A DNA stretch of 64,000 nucleotides from Lineus longissimus. Lineage: Eukaryota; Nemertea; Pilidiophora; Heteronemertea; Lineidae. Positions within the stretch are counted from its first letter, which is position 1. Every line of letters begins with the position of its first letter. Made by a program: the position numbers and the translations under genes. The notes under the pieces were generated by a model. That model worked only from the letters and a program-made list of their open reading frames with translations. It ran no database searches and was not told where the DNA came from. Below, in pieces: positions 1-12,499 of the stretch. The stretch spans positions 13,888,349-13,952,348 of the forward strand of contig NC_088318.1 in assembly GCF_910592395.1 (NCBI RefSeq), given 5' to 3'.

Positions 1-461
1 TGGGGTGCTTCAGGGTCAAATTCCTCTGAAATACAAGCAGCAAAGACAAGTGAATATTATATTTTCTGGTTACTGTTTCACTAGGTATTTGCCAGTGGCA
101 GTGCAGTCGATTAACAACTCGCATTAATTCTCAAGGCCCGAGATCCAGTGCTTCCGAAGCACGGCGCCTGTAATCAAACACACTATTTGTAATAGACATA
201 GAATAGAATACAGTATGACCCAAAAAAGCACTGGAGTGTGAAGTGGAACCAACCATCAGCAATCAACAGCTGGTTTTTGACATTTTTGACAGCCTTAGCT
301 TTGGGAATATCGGGAGATTCAAAAATGTCATCTGGTATATCATCTTCACTGTCATCAAAGCTATCATCCTGATTTCCTTTGTCATTGGGATTCGTCTTCT
401 TTTTGACAAAACTTTGGAAGGAAAAAGGATTTTGCCCATCTTTTTGGCCACCTTCCGCCAT
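1..461 (-). CDS. ENTR1: ENTR1-like (SDCCAG3) endosome-associated protein, first exons, partial
   Basis: The exon read leftward from ATG at 459-461 encodes MAEGGQKDGQNPFSFQSFVK, then a charged, acidic stretch (SFDDSEDDIPDDIFESPDIP). The NPFSF-x-x-F-x-K core close to the N terminus is the recognisable start of ENTR1/SDCCAG3, an endosomal and ciliary trafficking coiled-coil protein. The frame stays open upstream of this Met, but with no further homology. Exon 1 must end somewhere in about 180-290; I could not fix its donor. A second exon piece, EEFDPEAP, lies at 1-25 after a good TTTCAG acceptor, and the gene runs off the window. It is head to head with TMEM70, so the two may share a promoter in about 460-1050. 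Identification rests on the short N-terminal motif and is moderate. Confidence 0.55.
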
Positions 462-1056
462 TTTGATCAGCGCTACCTGGCGAATGCTCAACACACGAAA
501 TGGCCTAATTGCCTCCGTTACGAGGTCTGTGATTGGCCTGTTCCCGAAAATAACCAATATGGCTGCGCCCATGAGAGCTTGATTTTGGAAAAAAATTACC
601 CTTTCAGACCATTTCCCACCTTCATTCTTCAGACGAAACTGACGAAAGATTTCAAGAATGTTGCTTAGATGTATATCTCTGCCTTCATCACGCCAGATTT
701 TGGTTCGGGCCTTTTGTTCTGTGGTGAGCCCAACTTTTATATTTGACCCCTGTGCAAATGCATGTAAATCTATGTACATGTAACTTGTATGTAGGCCCTT
801 ATGAAACGATCAGAATGGTCAGGGTGTTATATAGACCGCAGCATGCTCAATACACATATCGTTGTTGTAAATGCCATATATCAACTTATGCCATGTATCA
901 ACTTTTGTTCTGTTTTGGGGATGGACTCGTATCTAATGATCTGCCTCTGGCATGTCTCAGCCTCTGGTCTTGGCGTGCATGGACTGCCTAGCCTACACTG
1001 GCAATATCAGGATGTAACAGATTAATTACTTATTTTTTATATGGTCTTTTTTCCAG

Positions 1057-1752
1057 CCAAAGCAAATGAGAAGTCACTCAAGTAACCATAGAACCATAGA
1101 CCAGTTACGTCCAGTTGTCCATTTATCAAGTATTGTCCAGTATTCTACATCCGGCCCCAAAATAACGCAGGTTCCAGACAATGACAGTGAACATGGAGAG
1201 TTGGTTTATAAAGGACTTGTTTCCAGTGCGGTGAAAAACGTCAAAATATTTTCCTTATCGACCAGTTTACTCGGAGTAGGTCTGCAACCTATTTTGTTCA
1301 CGCGTGCAGGTGATCTTGGTGCGATAGGAGTAGCCTTCGGTGGAATGTGTAGCTTTTTCATCTTCATGACTCCAGCTCTTTTGCACTGGATAACAAAGAA
1401 ATACGTTTCCGCTGTGTATTTCAAACCTGAGGAGAGGTTGTTTACAGCTGTGACATACTCATTTTTTGTGCGGAAAAAATTGACAGTTTTTACACCAGAG
1501 GATGTTAAAGTGCCCGCTGCTCCTGGTGCTTTTACGTCAGTTCTTGTGAAAGGAAAAGCCCTGTTTATGGATGGTAGGCACTTCGATAACCCTGAGGCTT
1601 ACAAGGTCATGATGGGTTATGATAAACCAATAGACTGGGCTTTCCCAGAGGACATCCAAACACTGCAGCAAGATAGTGATACGGGGGAACAACCTGGTGC
1701 AGTGCATAAAAATTCAGGAGAAGATGAAATTAATAAGAGACGTGTGGAATAG
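1057..1752 (+). CDS. TMEM70: TMEM70 family, mitochondrial ATP synthase / complex I assembly factor (main coding exon)
   Basis: A long 3' exon begins after a TTTTTTCCAG acceptor at 1056 and ends with TAG at 1752. It encodes ELVYKGLVSSAVKNVKIFSL, then two hydrophobic segments (about 70-90 and 95-120 of the exon) forming a hairpin, then a matrix tail that ends the family core with the signature MGYDKP. TMEM70 is an inner mitochondrial membrane protein that helps assemble the c-ring of ATP synthase. The in-frame ATG at 1066 is probably internal: the frame is open back to the acceptor, and a presequence exon should lie upstream in 480-1030, but I did not find it. The C-terminal 35 residues are acidic and basic with no homology. 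A possible ATTAAA poly(A) signal lies near 1868. Confidence 0.8.
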   Translation, partial: PKQMRSHSSNHRTIDQLRPVVHLSSIVQYSTSGPKITQVPDNDSEHGELVYKGLVSSAVKNVKIFSLSTSLLGVGLQPILFTRAGDLGAIGVAFGGMCSFFIFMTPALLHWITKKYVSAVYFKPEERLFTAVTYSFFVRKKLTVFTPEDVKVPAAPGAFTSVLVKGKALFMDGRHFDNPEAYKVMMGYDKPIDWAFPEDIQTLQQDSDTGEQPGAVHKNSGEDEINKRRVE

Positions 1753-4160
1753 ACTTAAATAATGTTTTATTTGTGAGTTGCCTCACAACCTAGATATGTT
1801 GAAAAGTGAAAAGAATAATGGTATGTCCTATACTATGCATTGGCATCTCTACATGTATCTAGCTTCGAATTAAATCCTGGAGCCATGAATGAAAGTTGTT
1901 TGTCTTTTGTAAATTTATTGTGAATATCTGAGCTGTGAGCACACTGGTCCTTGGTACACTTGGTAGACGACTGGATCTGACATGGGGCGTGTCGATGCCT
2001 TTGTCCAGCTCATTTGAAAAGGTATGCGAGGCCGGACATAAAAAAAGACAGATAGCACCTCTCAGGCCTCTATATCACGAACTGTAGGTCCCTGAAGGGT
2101 GATACTCGTCATTGTTTGCGTCTTCATACAGTAATGTCACAATCAGAGAAGTCCTTGTGCCCTTTCTCAAATACTGTGATGTCACAACCAGAGATGTCAT
2201 CATGTTCTGTCTTGGTGATGTCACCTCCTGTCTTAAGTACAGCGATGTTATAACAACCAGGGACGTCGTCACATCCTGTCTTCAATAGAGTGATGTCATC
2301 ACAACCGTGAGGAGAGGGAAGAGAGAGAGCACCTAGACGATGCACAGAGATGGCCCGAGGCGAGGGGGCTGATGTGCCCTTGTGGGGCAACAGCTGGCTG
2401 ATCGCCACTCGGATAAGAACTGGCAGCATGACAGAGGAGAGGACATGAGAGGATAACAGATTTTGCTTGAAATGTTGGAGGGAAGAGGGCCTGTCTAACA
2501 TTCAGTGCCGCTACTCCTCTGATGATACTAAACAAACATCACAACCAGAAATGTCACCACACATGATGTCCAATCCAATTTTATGAGGATTGATGAAAAT
2601 CATCGAGGACAGACAATTGGAGGACACTGCAGAGAGAAGGGCCACCAAATATCATACTGAAAAGGTGATATTCAATATGGATGCCACTTTAAGTTGCCAA
2701 CATTGAAGATGAATTTCATTTTGTGGTGGAGAAATCACAGAGTTATTTGTCACTTGTATCCTTGATTATACCAGGTATGCGCAAGTACATGGAGGTCAAG
2801 ACGTGTGCCTTGGCATAAATCATGACAAGAGTTTTTTAGAAAAAAATATAATTAGCTTTATTTGAAGAATGGACACATTTCACAACTAAAACATTAGGAC
2901 TAGGAAATAACACATATTATTCCAAGTATAGATTTAGGAAAGATTTAATGACTGTCTGACATATATTGTAGCCAATTACTTTAGTGTGCAGACTAAGCAT
3001 TTTTTAAAAGTTAAAAAACCTTGTAAACTAAATTTGACAACCGGTATTTGAATGTGAACACAATGACACTCATTGATGAATTCTAAGTTTCAACAGCTTT
3101 GCAAACTTTGGCTAGTCCATCGCTGTCAAGGCGTAGAATTTACACGATTATGACTAATTCTACAAAATAAGTTAGAAAACTATTAAAAGCATATCTATAG
3201 CGAACAATTTCATGCACTTTATCATAAAATATGAGCAAAGGCAAAAAGTCTGAACTTTTTCTTTTTTCAGCACTCACTTGTAGAAAAATGCAACCTACAG
3301 TGAGCTGCGCTGTGACAGAGATATTTTCATCATAGCTATGAAACTGAGGAAAAGTAAAAAAAACCCTAAAATCGTTAATTTGACACAACTTGTCTTTGGT
3401 AGGAGACCATGGGGAGGCCGGTCAGAGCAAGTCAAACAAACCAACCAAATTGTTTTTCTGTATCTGACTTGTCATAAGTTTTGGGAAGAAGTTTGGATAC
3501 ACAAGTCATTACCAGTGCCAATGGAGAAATAGAATTCTGTCTTAGTATTGCTGTACTGATCACAGAAGCCGCATCAGGCCTAGCCAGTATTGTAAATTAT
3601 TTTTCAAATGATGTCATTTTCTAGTTAAAAAACCCTACCCAAATACAAGTTTGGAAAATCAATGTAGATAATACATATAACATACCTGTACAACCTACTT
3701 CACTTAATAGAAAACAAACCATTCGGCACATATGTGTGTTGAAATTTACAAGATCACTGAGATTGAGACGTGCAAAAATATAGTGTTTAAAGACATTTAT
3801 AAAAATGCAAATTATCCTCATTAAAAATTGTACAAAACATGAAAAATTCATTTACCACATGCAAGTTTAAGTAGAATTGAAGAAATTTGTCATCACGGTG
3901 ACACACAGGACAACTCAATTATTTAGCGGCGCATTCAGGGGCTTTTTCAGCCGTTGGGTGCTTCTCCTTATTTAGAGATTGACTAGGCAACACAGTGGAA
4001 CTGTCAACTTCAGTACTCAATAGATTGGGGCTTTAACATGATATAGGATTCAAATACAATAAATTCCCATTGCCATCTTGTAATTTAAGTAAGACCTGAA
4101 ATGAAATGTGATTGAACCACACAAAGTTGGAATGCAAAACACGGCCAGGCGAATTTTTTG
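1753..4160. other. Intergenic, with a degenerate GATGTCATCACAACC minisatellite
   Basis: No gene was found between TMEM70 and the CUB/lectin gene. About 2120-2305 is a degenerate tandem repeat of roughly 45 bp built on GATGTCATCACAACCAG and CCTGTCTT, with a stray unit near 2540. It gives false ORFs with repeated peptides on the minus strand. The remainder is AT-rich. The 3' UTR of the leftward lectin gene probably occupies the right-hand part (about 3800-4160). Confidence 0.5.
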
Positions 4161-7100
4161 TTATATATTACTGGGAGAATATTCAAATACTGGATGGCCC
4201 ATTGCCTCGTCGTACCCAGGTGGTGCAATGTGCTGATTGGATGGCCTTGGATTTGGTACATAAGCGGGAGGTGACGCTGTGGGGCCTTGTGCATTTGAAT
4301 TTGAAGCGGCCCCAGGTGATTGCATAGCCGGGGACTGTGCATTAACACTGTCATTCGCTGTCTCGACATTTTCCAATCTCAATGATTGTGCTGCATTGTC
4401 CATTTCCACGTTTATTTCTTCCGTTCTTTTATCCCCTTGCCGTCGGCCTTTCTTGATAACTTTGCAGTGCACAACGGCGACGATCACAACAATGACCAGA
4501 ATGAAGATCACCACACCAGCGGATATGAGGCCAATAACCAAAGGTGATGCTTTTTCTAAGGGCTCTAGAAATAGAAGACACACATGCTTTTCATTTCTAA
4601 CGAAATGTAGAACTCAATTCAAAAGAAAGAAGGAAGATTTATTCATTTAATGAAATACCCAGCTGTCTGACTTGCACCAGCTAGTGCATAGTGCATCAAG
4701 TGGAGGAATAAAGACTATAATTGGTTTCTATGGCAAATTGCATCTACTCACCCACTGGATATTCCCCCACCTTTGGAATATTGTAAATAGGAAACGGACC
4801 ACCTGAAATTGAATGATAAACAAGGTTACTATGCTTACCAACAAACGAACAGCTGTGAATAGAGATAATGCATTGGATGATTATGATGTCACTTTTGAGC
4901 AGCAGTCCATCATCATGACTCCACCACATGAGGTCAATGACATAATCTGACATTAATGTGGCAAAGTTCATTGAAAACTGAAATGAACTTGTGCATACTC
5001 CATCCCAAAATCATCCGAATACATATAAGTGCAAAATCCTTACCAGCTATCATACTACAGGCATACGCTGGTTTCTCCTCATCACAATTGCTCTCCAACC
5101 AAACGTTGGTTAATGTACTAACAGATACACAGTCGTCTCTATCAACCCCTGTGTTGCTGCTCAACCTGGAGTGAGAAATTTGAAAATCTTGAAGTGATAT
5201 TTTCATCAACGTTTCAGAGCTTTTCTGGTAACTATATAACATCTTGACCCTCAAGTTTCCGATCCACTCCGCCGAACCTGACTCCGTTACACCAATGAGA
5301 AGAAGTAACAGACAGGGTACCTCTGATGGTTCAGAATGGTCATATATCCCTAAAAGGATTTTACAAAATGTCTTTGTGTATGTAACATTAAGGCAGACAG
5401 AGGTGTTAAACAATCACCCTTGTGTTTCTTTTTGATACAATCAATACTTAATCTGTATTATCACAGAAATTCGATCAGGGATAATGTTACCTGTCGAATG
5501 TCGGCTTAGTCCCATCAATCCACAGAAATACGTTTTCTTTTGCAATATCGTGGAGGCCTATCCAATAGGATGACTGACTTGTGTTCTGTGAGATTTGATC
5601 TGGAACAAAGAGCATGACCAACGAATTGAGATCCTCTGCAAAAATATCATGAAATACAATAACGGTATTTCGGTTACCTTTTACATACAGAAGGGAGTCA
5701 GCAGAGTTATGGTTAGGGCACCAGGCCTTTAAGGTAACCGCTGTGGGTCCTAGTCACATCAAACAACTGATTCATGTTCCTTTAGCAAGACACTTTAGCC
5801 TGCAATGCTTCTCTAAAAGTCAACTGGAATACGGTACTGCACCAACTAGGGTTTGCCACAGAACTCATTTTAAGAGCTACCACTGTTTCTCACTTAACTG
5901 GGGTTTTGCTTGCCCTATAGGCACCAAGGGATGCAATTTTTACCTGCAACAAATACTGCCATGTCCGCAGAGTACATTTTTATGAGATTCGACTGCATCC
6001 ATCCACAATGTTGCTGGGCAGATTTCCATGTGATATTCTCCTGGAAAACTGTGATGCACAGTGATGTATTTCCATTGGACCATTGGCTGGAGATTGGTGG
6101 GCACGACAAACGATCTGAAAAGAGGGTATTTAACATTAGCGTGCGACCAGCAGTCAAGAAAAGCTCCCTTGGCAGTTTACAGTACAATTTGCCACATACA
6201 TAACAGAACGAGTCTCATTGTATTAAGAATTTGATCTTAATCTAAGTTGGAGGCGATTATCAAATTCTGATTAATTTTACGTACTTGAGCTTTAAGAGTA
6301 CAGAGGCCCTTAGCTTGCTTATATGACACCAGCATCTGCATTGGAGAGAGGTATGATTTCGCAATAGGCTCCAAGGAAATGAAATCAATGCATTGTTATA
6401 CCAAAAATGATCATCACTATCAGATAGGAATGGTGATAATTTCTTACCATATGTTCCAAAACGCAAATGAACTCCAGCATATTTATACACATTCTGGGCA
6501 TTTGTCTTGAACTGCAGGAACAGGTACCGCCCGGTACTGAGAAGACTCTGTGGTTTATGGGTTCCACACCACGAGATGATCTCAGTGGCAGCTGATGAAG
6601 ATCCTGCAACAAAATGGAAGATTGAGCAACCTTTGCAAGCAGATCTTCTTTCATTTTTGCATTTTCTTTTGTAAGGGCAGGCCTTTCAATAACATCAAGT
6701 TTACAGTGTTTAACACTAAATGATGATTGCCCCCTGTCCAAAAAAACAATACGCAGTCATTTTTTAAAGTGTATCTTTTTTACTGAAAGATACATTCTGT
6801 AGATCAAACTCTGAGGTACTTCGGTTTTTGAAGCGGGAAACTACTGCTTTCTACTCAACAATTGGATTTGGAATTGTGATAATTCTATGAATAATTCTTC
6901 CGTTTTGCCATAAACCCACCATTTCTAATCCTCATATAGTCATAACCCTCACATATTGCTCCCGAAGGTGCCCACTGCAACTTCGATGTTACAATCTCAA
7001 TCCAGATCCTCTTGTTTGCTCCAGCATCGATGACCCACACGCAATCTCTGTTATCCCCATAGCTACTCTCGCCATTTAGCAGCGTTTTGATCTCTCCAGA

Positions 7101-8226
7101 GGATTCACCGCTGATAGTGATGACATTCCCTGGAGTTGGCGAGCAGTAGTGGACACCTGTAATAGAATGCAGAACTTTCCTTAGCAGACATCAGTGCCAA
7201 CAGGATGCCCTAGCTATTCAGGGCATTGATTCTGGTCACAGTCCCAAGTGAACTTTTCTTTGTAACTATTCTAGCCTCATGCAACAAAGTTTGGGCACCA
7301 ACTGGTATTTCCAGCCAGGTGATTTAGTTAGGCTTGGAGGATTCTATAATAGCCAGCTCTGTTGCTCACTATTGGATAGTTTTTGCTTTCCTAAGTACAC
7401 AGGTAGTCAAGTGTACTTTATCGCTTCAATTCGGTGTGCAAAGGTGCTTAGAATACCAAATCATGGCCTTGACATTTAGTTTTTCAACTGGCTTACCACC
7501 TGTTTTGGGGGTACAATATCAAGTTAGTCCTGTATACTCCCTGAACTATATGAAATAAGTAACTTTTATACATACCCTGAGCCAATCTGCTTACTACAAA
7601 AGCCCAGAAGAAGAAGCAGTGAAGGACCAATGCTGGAAAGAAGTCACATGATATTAGAAAGTCTATTTAAGCTTACAATCATGCCTACAAAATGTTATTT
7701 GATGACTTCAACCTACGGTAGGGCCCAGTAGGGGTAGGGCCTAGTGCCTAGGTCTGGTGGATGCGGCATGGGTGAATGCCATTCAGAATTGACAGGGTCG
7801 GAAGGGCTCATGCGTTGTGGTATCTTGGCATCATGGACATCACTCATGATGTGGGACCATGTGGACCACAGGCACATGACAAACACCCCACCCCCCACCC
7901 CCATTTTATTGACAACACACGTAAAATCAGCACCAACTTCTTCGAAATCATCAAGGAGTGATCGGAGACTACTAACTGCATCAGGCATGCTGCATGGGGC
8001 TGTCACTAGTGTCTGTGCACAGTTAGTTGGGTCAGTGGTGTCGGTCTGTGTGGCAACACTAGCGGCACTGACACACTCATGACTGTAGTGTGTGACTCAG
8101 TCATTGACACTGCACTGTGACTGTGACTGCGTGACTGTCACTCAGTGATCACAGACTGAGCTGTCAGTGTCAGAAATTGAGAAGAGAAGAACGTTTACCT
8201 CTTGGTATTTTCACCATAACATCCAT
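4161..8226 (-). CDS. Type I membrane protein: CUB, C-type lectin domain, TM, PPxY tail
   Basis: Nine exons keep frame to give 456 aa: 8226-8199, 7632-7576, 7156-6920, 6603-6448, 6114-5944, 5635-5491, 5165-5044, 4802-4752, 4564-4161. The first two make a signal peptide (MDVMVKIPRALVLHCFFFWA, cleaved near AQG). Exons 3-4 are a CUB domain (about 33-159; STGRYLFLQF). Exons 5-7 are a C-type lectin fold (about 163-304: CITVFQ, SYWIGLHD, ending DDCVSVS...CDEEKPAYAC). A 17-residue linker exon precedes a long transmembrane helix (about 329-355) with a basic stop-transfer. The tail carries PPAY and PPGY, the PPxY motifs bound by WW-domain (Nedd4-type) ligases. EPN/QPD-type sugar-binding triplets are not seen, so the ligand is unknown. 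Nearly all introns are phase 1, typical of shuffled extracellular modules. Confidence 0.9.
5705..5830 (+). repeat. tRNA-derived SINE-like fragment in an intron
   Basis: Within the intron 5636-5943 is a block with GTTATGGTTAGGGCACC, GTGGGTCCTAG and then TTTAGCAAGACACTTTAGCC. The last string resembles the conserved 'GCAAGACACTTTA' body of many invertebrate tRNA-derived SINEs. It is a single copy here, so the call depends on that resemblance. Confidence 0.35.
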
Positions 8227-9256
8227 GGATTACAAAAACGTTAGGCTTAGCCTATCAGCACTTTCACTTTATTAAAGTTTTACACTATTTGATAACTTTT
8301 GACAAGCTTGCAATATGATAATCATGACGTTTTTGACATAACTGCACGAAAACCGGAAGTAAACCATCGTTTGTAAACATCGTTTAAAGGTGAGGAGTGA
8401 AAAACGAAAGGAAATTAAATGGGACGCGAATAAATAACCCACTGCCAAATATCTTTGTATCTTTTTATATAAAAACTAAAACAAAAATATATGATGCCTT
8501 TTTCTGCTTATATTTGATTTCTTTGTGCAATTTTCTCTATTTTTGTAAATCTTCTGTAGAATTCTGTAATTTGGTTTACTTTTCTTCTCCTAGATGGCGT
8601 TGTTCACCCTTGAAAATTTCTGAATATTCTTCCTCATAAAAGCAATATTTGTGATAAAAGTGAAGAATTATTACTAAATTTCAAATATTAAGTATATGTA
8701 TAGTTATGTAAAATATCATTTGCTATCACGATATCCCACTGTTACACTCAAAATAACTATTTTGGTGAGTGTGAAGTGAAAATGTGGAGAATTTAAATTG
8801 TCTACAGGGTGGCCCAGAATAGGGGGAGAATTATTTTCCCTCACACAATGGATACACAATAGAATTTTATTGTGCACGGGAAAATAATTCTGGGCCACCC
8901 TGTATAGTGTCTGTACACAGGCACGTGAAAATAAGAGCTCAATAGTTCCCCCCCCCCCCACCCTGTAGCTTTGGCAGCCTCTGCTCATATTCATATTCCT
9001 GAGATCATGAGATACGCACAGGGCCAGGCCCAGGGTTGCAGACTTTTCACGCAAAATATCATAATATGGGTTATGGGTATTAAGTCGGGATTGGTAGAGA
9101 ACACCTCCCCGGCCCCGGGCCTAGGAACACAATCCTGCATGTCAAGTCCCTGTACTGTGTAGAGATACACCACCTATTCTGGGAAAAATTGTGCCTGAGA
9201 GTTTTTTCTCTCCTTTTTTTGCAGGTTATGCAAATGCTCAGAAGTAAAGAATCATA
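8227..9256. other. Intergenic spacer between CUB/lectin gene and FASTK-family gene
   Basis: It holds AT-rich sequence, a MITE at 8803-8904 and a poly-C run near 8950. An acceptor-like TTTTTTTGCAG near 9224 suggests that the FASTK-family gene has a 5' UTR exon further left, in this interval. Left of the CUB/lectin start, at 8060-8170, is a TGACTG-rich low-complexity stretch inside intron 1 of that gene. Confidence 0.5.
8803..8904. mobile_element. Tc1/mariner-type MITE, 102 bp
   Basis: The element begins TACAGGGTGGCCCAGAAT (8803) and ends ATTCTGGGCCACCCTGTA (8887-8904), exact inverse ends with TA at both borders. The inner arms (AGAATTATTTTCCC and GGGAAAATAATTCT) also pair, so almost the whole element is one hairpin. 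CAGGGTG-type termini and a TA target are usual for Tc1/mariner-derived non-autonomous elements. There is no coding capacity. Confidence 0.8.
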
Positions 9257-12200
9257 ATGTTAAGAATTTGGTCAAGAGCTTTCACATTTGGAACTGGTCG
9301 GATAGCCCAAAAATGTGCACTATCAACTACAAGTGTTTTTCGTCGCTCAGAGAAAGTAACAATGCGTCCAAAACTCAGGACAAATAGATCACGGATTGGT
9401 GAGGGGATGCAAAGACGTCTTGAAGACATGAAACAAAACAGTGGTCTCCCAAAATATATATCGGAAAAGATGCATGAAGGACTTCGATCTATTGTCCCTT
9501 CAGACTACATCTATACGAGACCAGTTGGTTTATCGTTTGACCTCATCACGAGCCACCTTGTTGACAGATATGAGAATGTTCAAACTCGGGAGGAAAAGTT
9601 GAATTTCTTGGAAACTTTGAGCGATTTGGAATTGCAGCGACTGTTGGTTCTGGTCGGTCAGCAACATCCTAATAAATCGGAACCAACTGATATTCTCGAC
9701 AGCTTGATTATTGAAAGTTGTCGCCGATTCAGGTATTGGGATACAAGAACTCTATTATACACCAGTGATATTGTGTTCCAGATAGATTGTGTGCCCAAAT
9801 TATTTTACAGAAGGCTTATATCCCATGTATCGGGGCAGTGGTCGAATTTGAATTTGTCCTCTTTGGAAATATTACAACTGCTGTTTTATATGGCCTACTT
9901 GGGCGAGACATCGGAACAGCTCATGTTGAAAATTGAAAATAAACTCACTGAGAACATCCAAGACTTTGAAATGGAATATTTGTCAATACTATGTTCTGCC
10001 TTCTTTGTTGTGAACCGTCGTGTAAAAAGTCCAGAGTTGGTCGACTGGATTGCTAAAAGTACTTTAGAAAATTTTGATTCATTGCCTAGACACCAGATAA
10101 ACAACGCCTTGAAGGTTCTGCGCCATGCGAGTTATCAAAACCCGAATCTTTTCGACTCGTTGGGAGCAAAATACCACCACCAATATAAGGATACACTTTC
10201 TGTTGGCCTCTTAAAGGAAGTAATGGAGCCTCTCCGGTGTTACGCGTCTCTCAGAATCTACAACAAAGACCTTCTCAGCCTTGTCCGTGATACCTTTACA
10301 GAACTGCAAAGTAAGAAAGCAGATTTGACCGGGTTGAGATCAAAAGATTTTTCTTACTTGCTGTGGGCCTTGGCAGTGTTCGACTACAAACCTGACATCG
10401 GTACGTTAGGTTACTTGGCGGACTGGTTGAGGACTCTGCAGCAACGCGGCGACTTTGACACGTATCCCGAGTCTTTAGTAAATGGGGTTATGGCACTGGT
10501 GCTGATGGACTACTTCCCGGAGGATCTGATTAGTACAACGTTAGAATCCAAGCTGCTGAACAGAATTAGAGGTATGAATAATGAAATCATGGCTCTTGGA
10601 ACAAAGATTCCCAGAAAAAGGATCTGAAATGTCGGTTCACTCTGCTGTCTATTTCATTGTTGATGTCAATGCTTTTGTAAAAACTTGAGCCATTGATGCG
10701 TCAAAATGCAGAACAGAAAATTGAACTATAGGTGAGTTATAAAAATTCCTTTGTGATACATACCGGTAACTAAGTTTGTTATTCTTTTGTTTCATTGTTT
10801 CAGTTCTACGCCACATGGACAAGTATTACCACCTTTTGATCATAGATGCCTCCACATCCATCCAATGCCCAGACTACAAGGGATTCCAGCTGCCAAAGGT
10901 TAAGATCTTCTCAGGAAGAAAAAAAATAGATTTGAAGAAATTGTCAGGGCAGCAGTTTTGGTGTGCAAGACTTTTTCTCCATGCGCACCACAGGAAAATT
11001 TACGTGGGAACAATCAGTTATGATGAGATGATGATCAACATCATACAAATATCATCTGTTTGATACCTGGGACTGGCTCACTGCTGGTAACCTTGGTCTA
11101 TTAACTTCTACCGGTATTTGATAATCCCATCCTTCGAATAATGGATATTTTTAAACTGAGGTTCTATTTTGCAGGGTTTCATCAACAACTTGCCAAACTC
11201 GGTCCTCGGCAAGATCAACACGGAGTTGGAGGGAAGAGCTGGTCTCCATGCCGTTTTTTCTGCCATACGTGACATATTCATTGAGGAAGACCTCGTCCAG
11301 TGTCACTTTATACTGCCACATTTTCATACTGCTAGTAAGAATGGTTATTTTGATGTCTTCTTGTGCAATTGTAAAGCTGGACTGTTGCTTGTAAACTTGA
11401 TGGGTCCTTGTAGCCATGTTGTTCCACAGCTGATAAAGGAGATTCGATGAATCAAAGAGAAGGCTGTCATTTTTAAAATTCTTTGAGATGGAGTTGGCTT
11501 AGTCATTTATATGGTGTTTTCATAATAAAACATCAACAGTTTCTGCCTTTCGAGTACATGCTGTTTCATTTAAAGTCCGGTTGTTTTTTTAGGTATAGAA
11601 ATTCACCTAGATGCAGAAAACCGTCCAATGAAACTACCTTTCCAGGACGTTCAAAGAGACTTTGCCACTATTTACGAAGGTCTTTTCCGGAGCAAAAACG
11701 GTCACCAACGGCATTCTAAAGGAGTGGCAGTGACGAGTCAACTCCTTCAAGGATTATGTGGACAAAATGGTGGCGAGGACCAAAAAATTGCTGTCGCTAA
11801 ACCAGCAAGAAGGTGATTTTGTTCTTGTCCTCAGATCACAGTCTGAACCTCTCTTACATGTCAGCCTCTAATGTTCTTCTCCTAAATTGTCTCACAATAA
11901 TTTTTTGTGGAAAGTGTTGACCCATTGGGTGATATGAATAAAGACTAGCAAATGCTTTTACTTCAATTTTGTACAGAAAGGCCTAGTGTAAATGTACATG
12001 TAGTTTTAGATAAAAGCATTTGCTAGTCTTTATTCATATCACCCATTGACTCATTTTCATTTTCCGTTTTCAGAATCGCCATAGAAATCCTCGGTTGGAA
12101 CCAAGTGTGCTACAATAAGCAAGAACGCCAACTCATCACAAGTGAAATCAAACAGAGGCATTTGAGGAAACTTGGTTTCGAAGTCATTCTGGTAAGATCA

Positions 12201-12428
12201 TTTTTAAAAGTTGCAAATATATTCGCCATTGTGAAGAATCAAACAGGCATTTGAGGAAGCTATGCTGCTAAGTCATTCTGTTCATCAGAAATCCACAGCT
12301 AATGTACGTATCCATTTTTCTTCCAGATCCATCCAGGCGAGGCTCACTCGATGCAGGACTACAGCCTCCAACACCTCCACCAGTATGCTGAGGACAAGAT
12401 CATGAGACCACTGAATATTCAATTATAA
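9257..12428 (+). CDS. FASTK-family mitochondrial RNA-processing protein (FAST_1/FAST_2/RAP)
   Basis: Six exons keep frame to give 669 aa: 9257-10571, 10804-10898, 11175-11334, 11593-11812, 12074-12191, 12327-12428. The start MLRIWSRAFTFGTGR is basic and Ser/Thr-rich, as in a matrix targeting peptide. Exon 1 is a helical-repeat region; exon 2 carries DASTSIQCPDYKGFQLP, the FAST_2 signature; the last two exons are a RAP domain (RIAIEILGWNQVCYN, then LRKLGFEVILIHP). FASTK proteins act in mitochondrial RNA granules on stability and processing of mt-mRNAs. Length and order fit FASTKD3 or FASTKD4/TBRG4 and cannot be assigned by eye. The open frame of exon 1 continues to 10627, but AG|GTATGA at 10571 is the donor that keeps phase. 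The upstream acceptor near 9224 implies a 5' UTR intron. Confidence 0.9.
11927..12044. mobile_element. Palindromic MITE-like element with 34-bp perfect arms
   Basis: GGGTGATATGAATAAAGACT... (11927-11960) and its exact reverse complement (12011-12044) enclose about 50 bp. It lies in the intron between the fifth and sixth coding exons of the FASTK-family gene. A related single arm occurs near 31243-31275, so this is a dispersed family. Confidence 0.7.
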
Positions 12429-12499
12429 TTATGATTACCATGGTTGAGAATCTGTTATACAATGAAGCTGATATTGCTCAACTACATGTATTGGACTAT

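Noticed and set aside
243-668. Plus-strand ORF of 141 residues opposite the ENTR1-like exon
   Set aside because: It is the antisense shadow of the ENTR1-like exon and has no family features.
2075-2501. Minus-strand ORFs with repeated TTSLVV-type peptides
   Set aside because: They follow from the degenerate minisatellite at about 2120-2305, not from a repeat protein; no splice context or domain.
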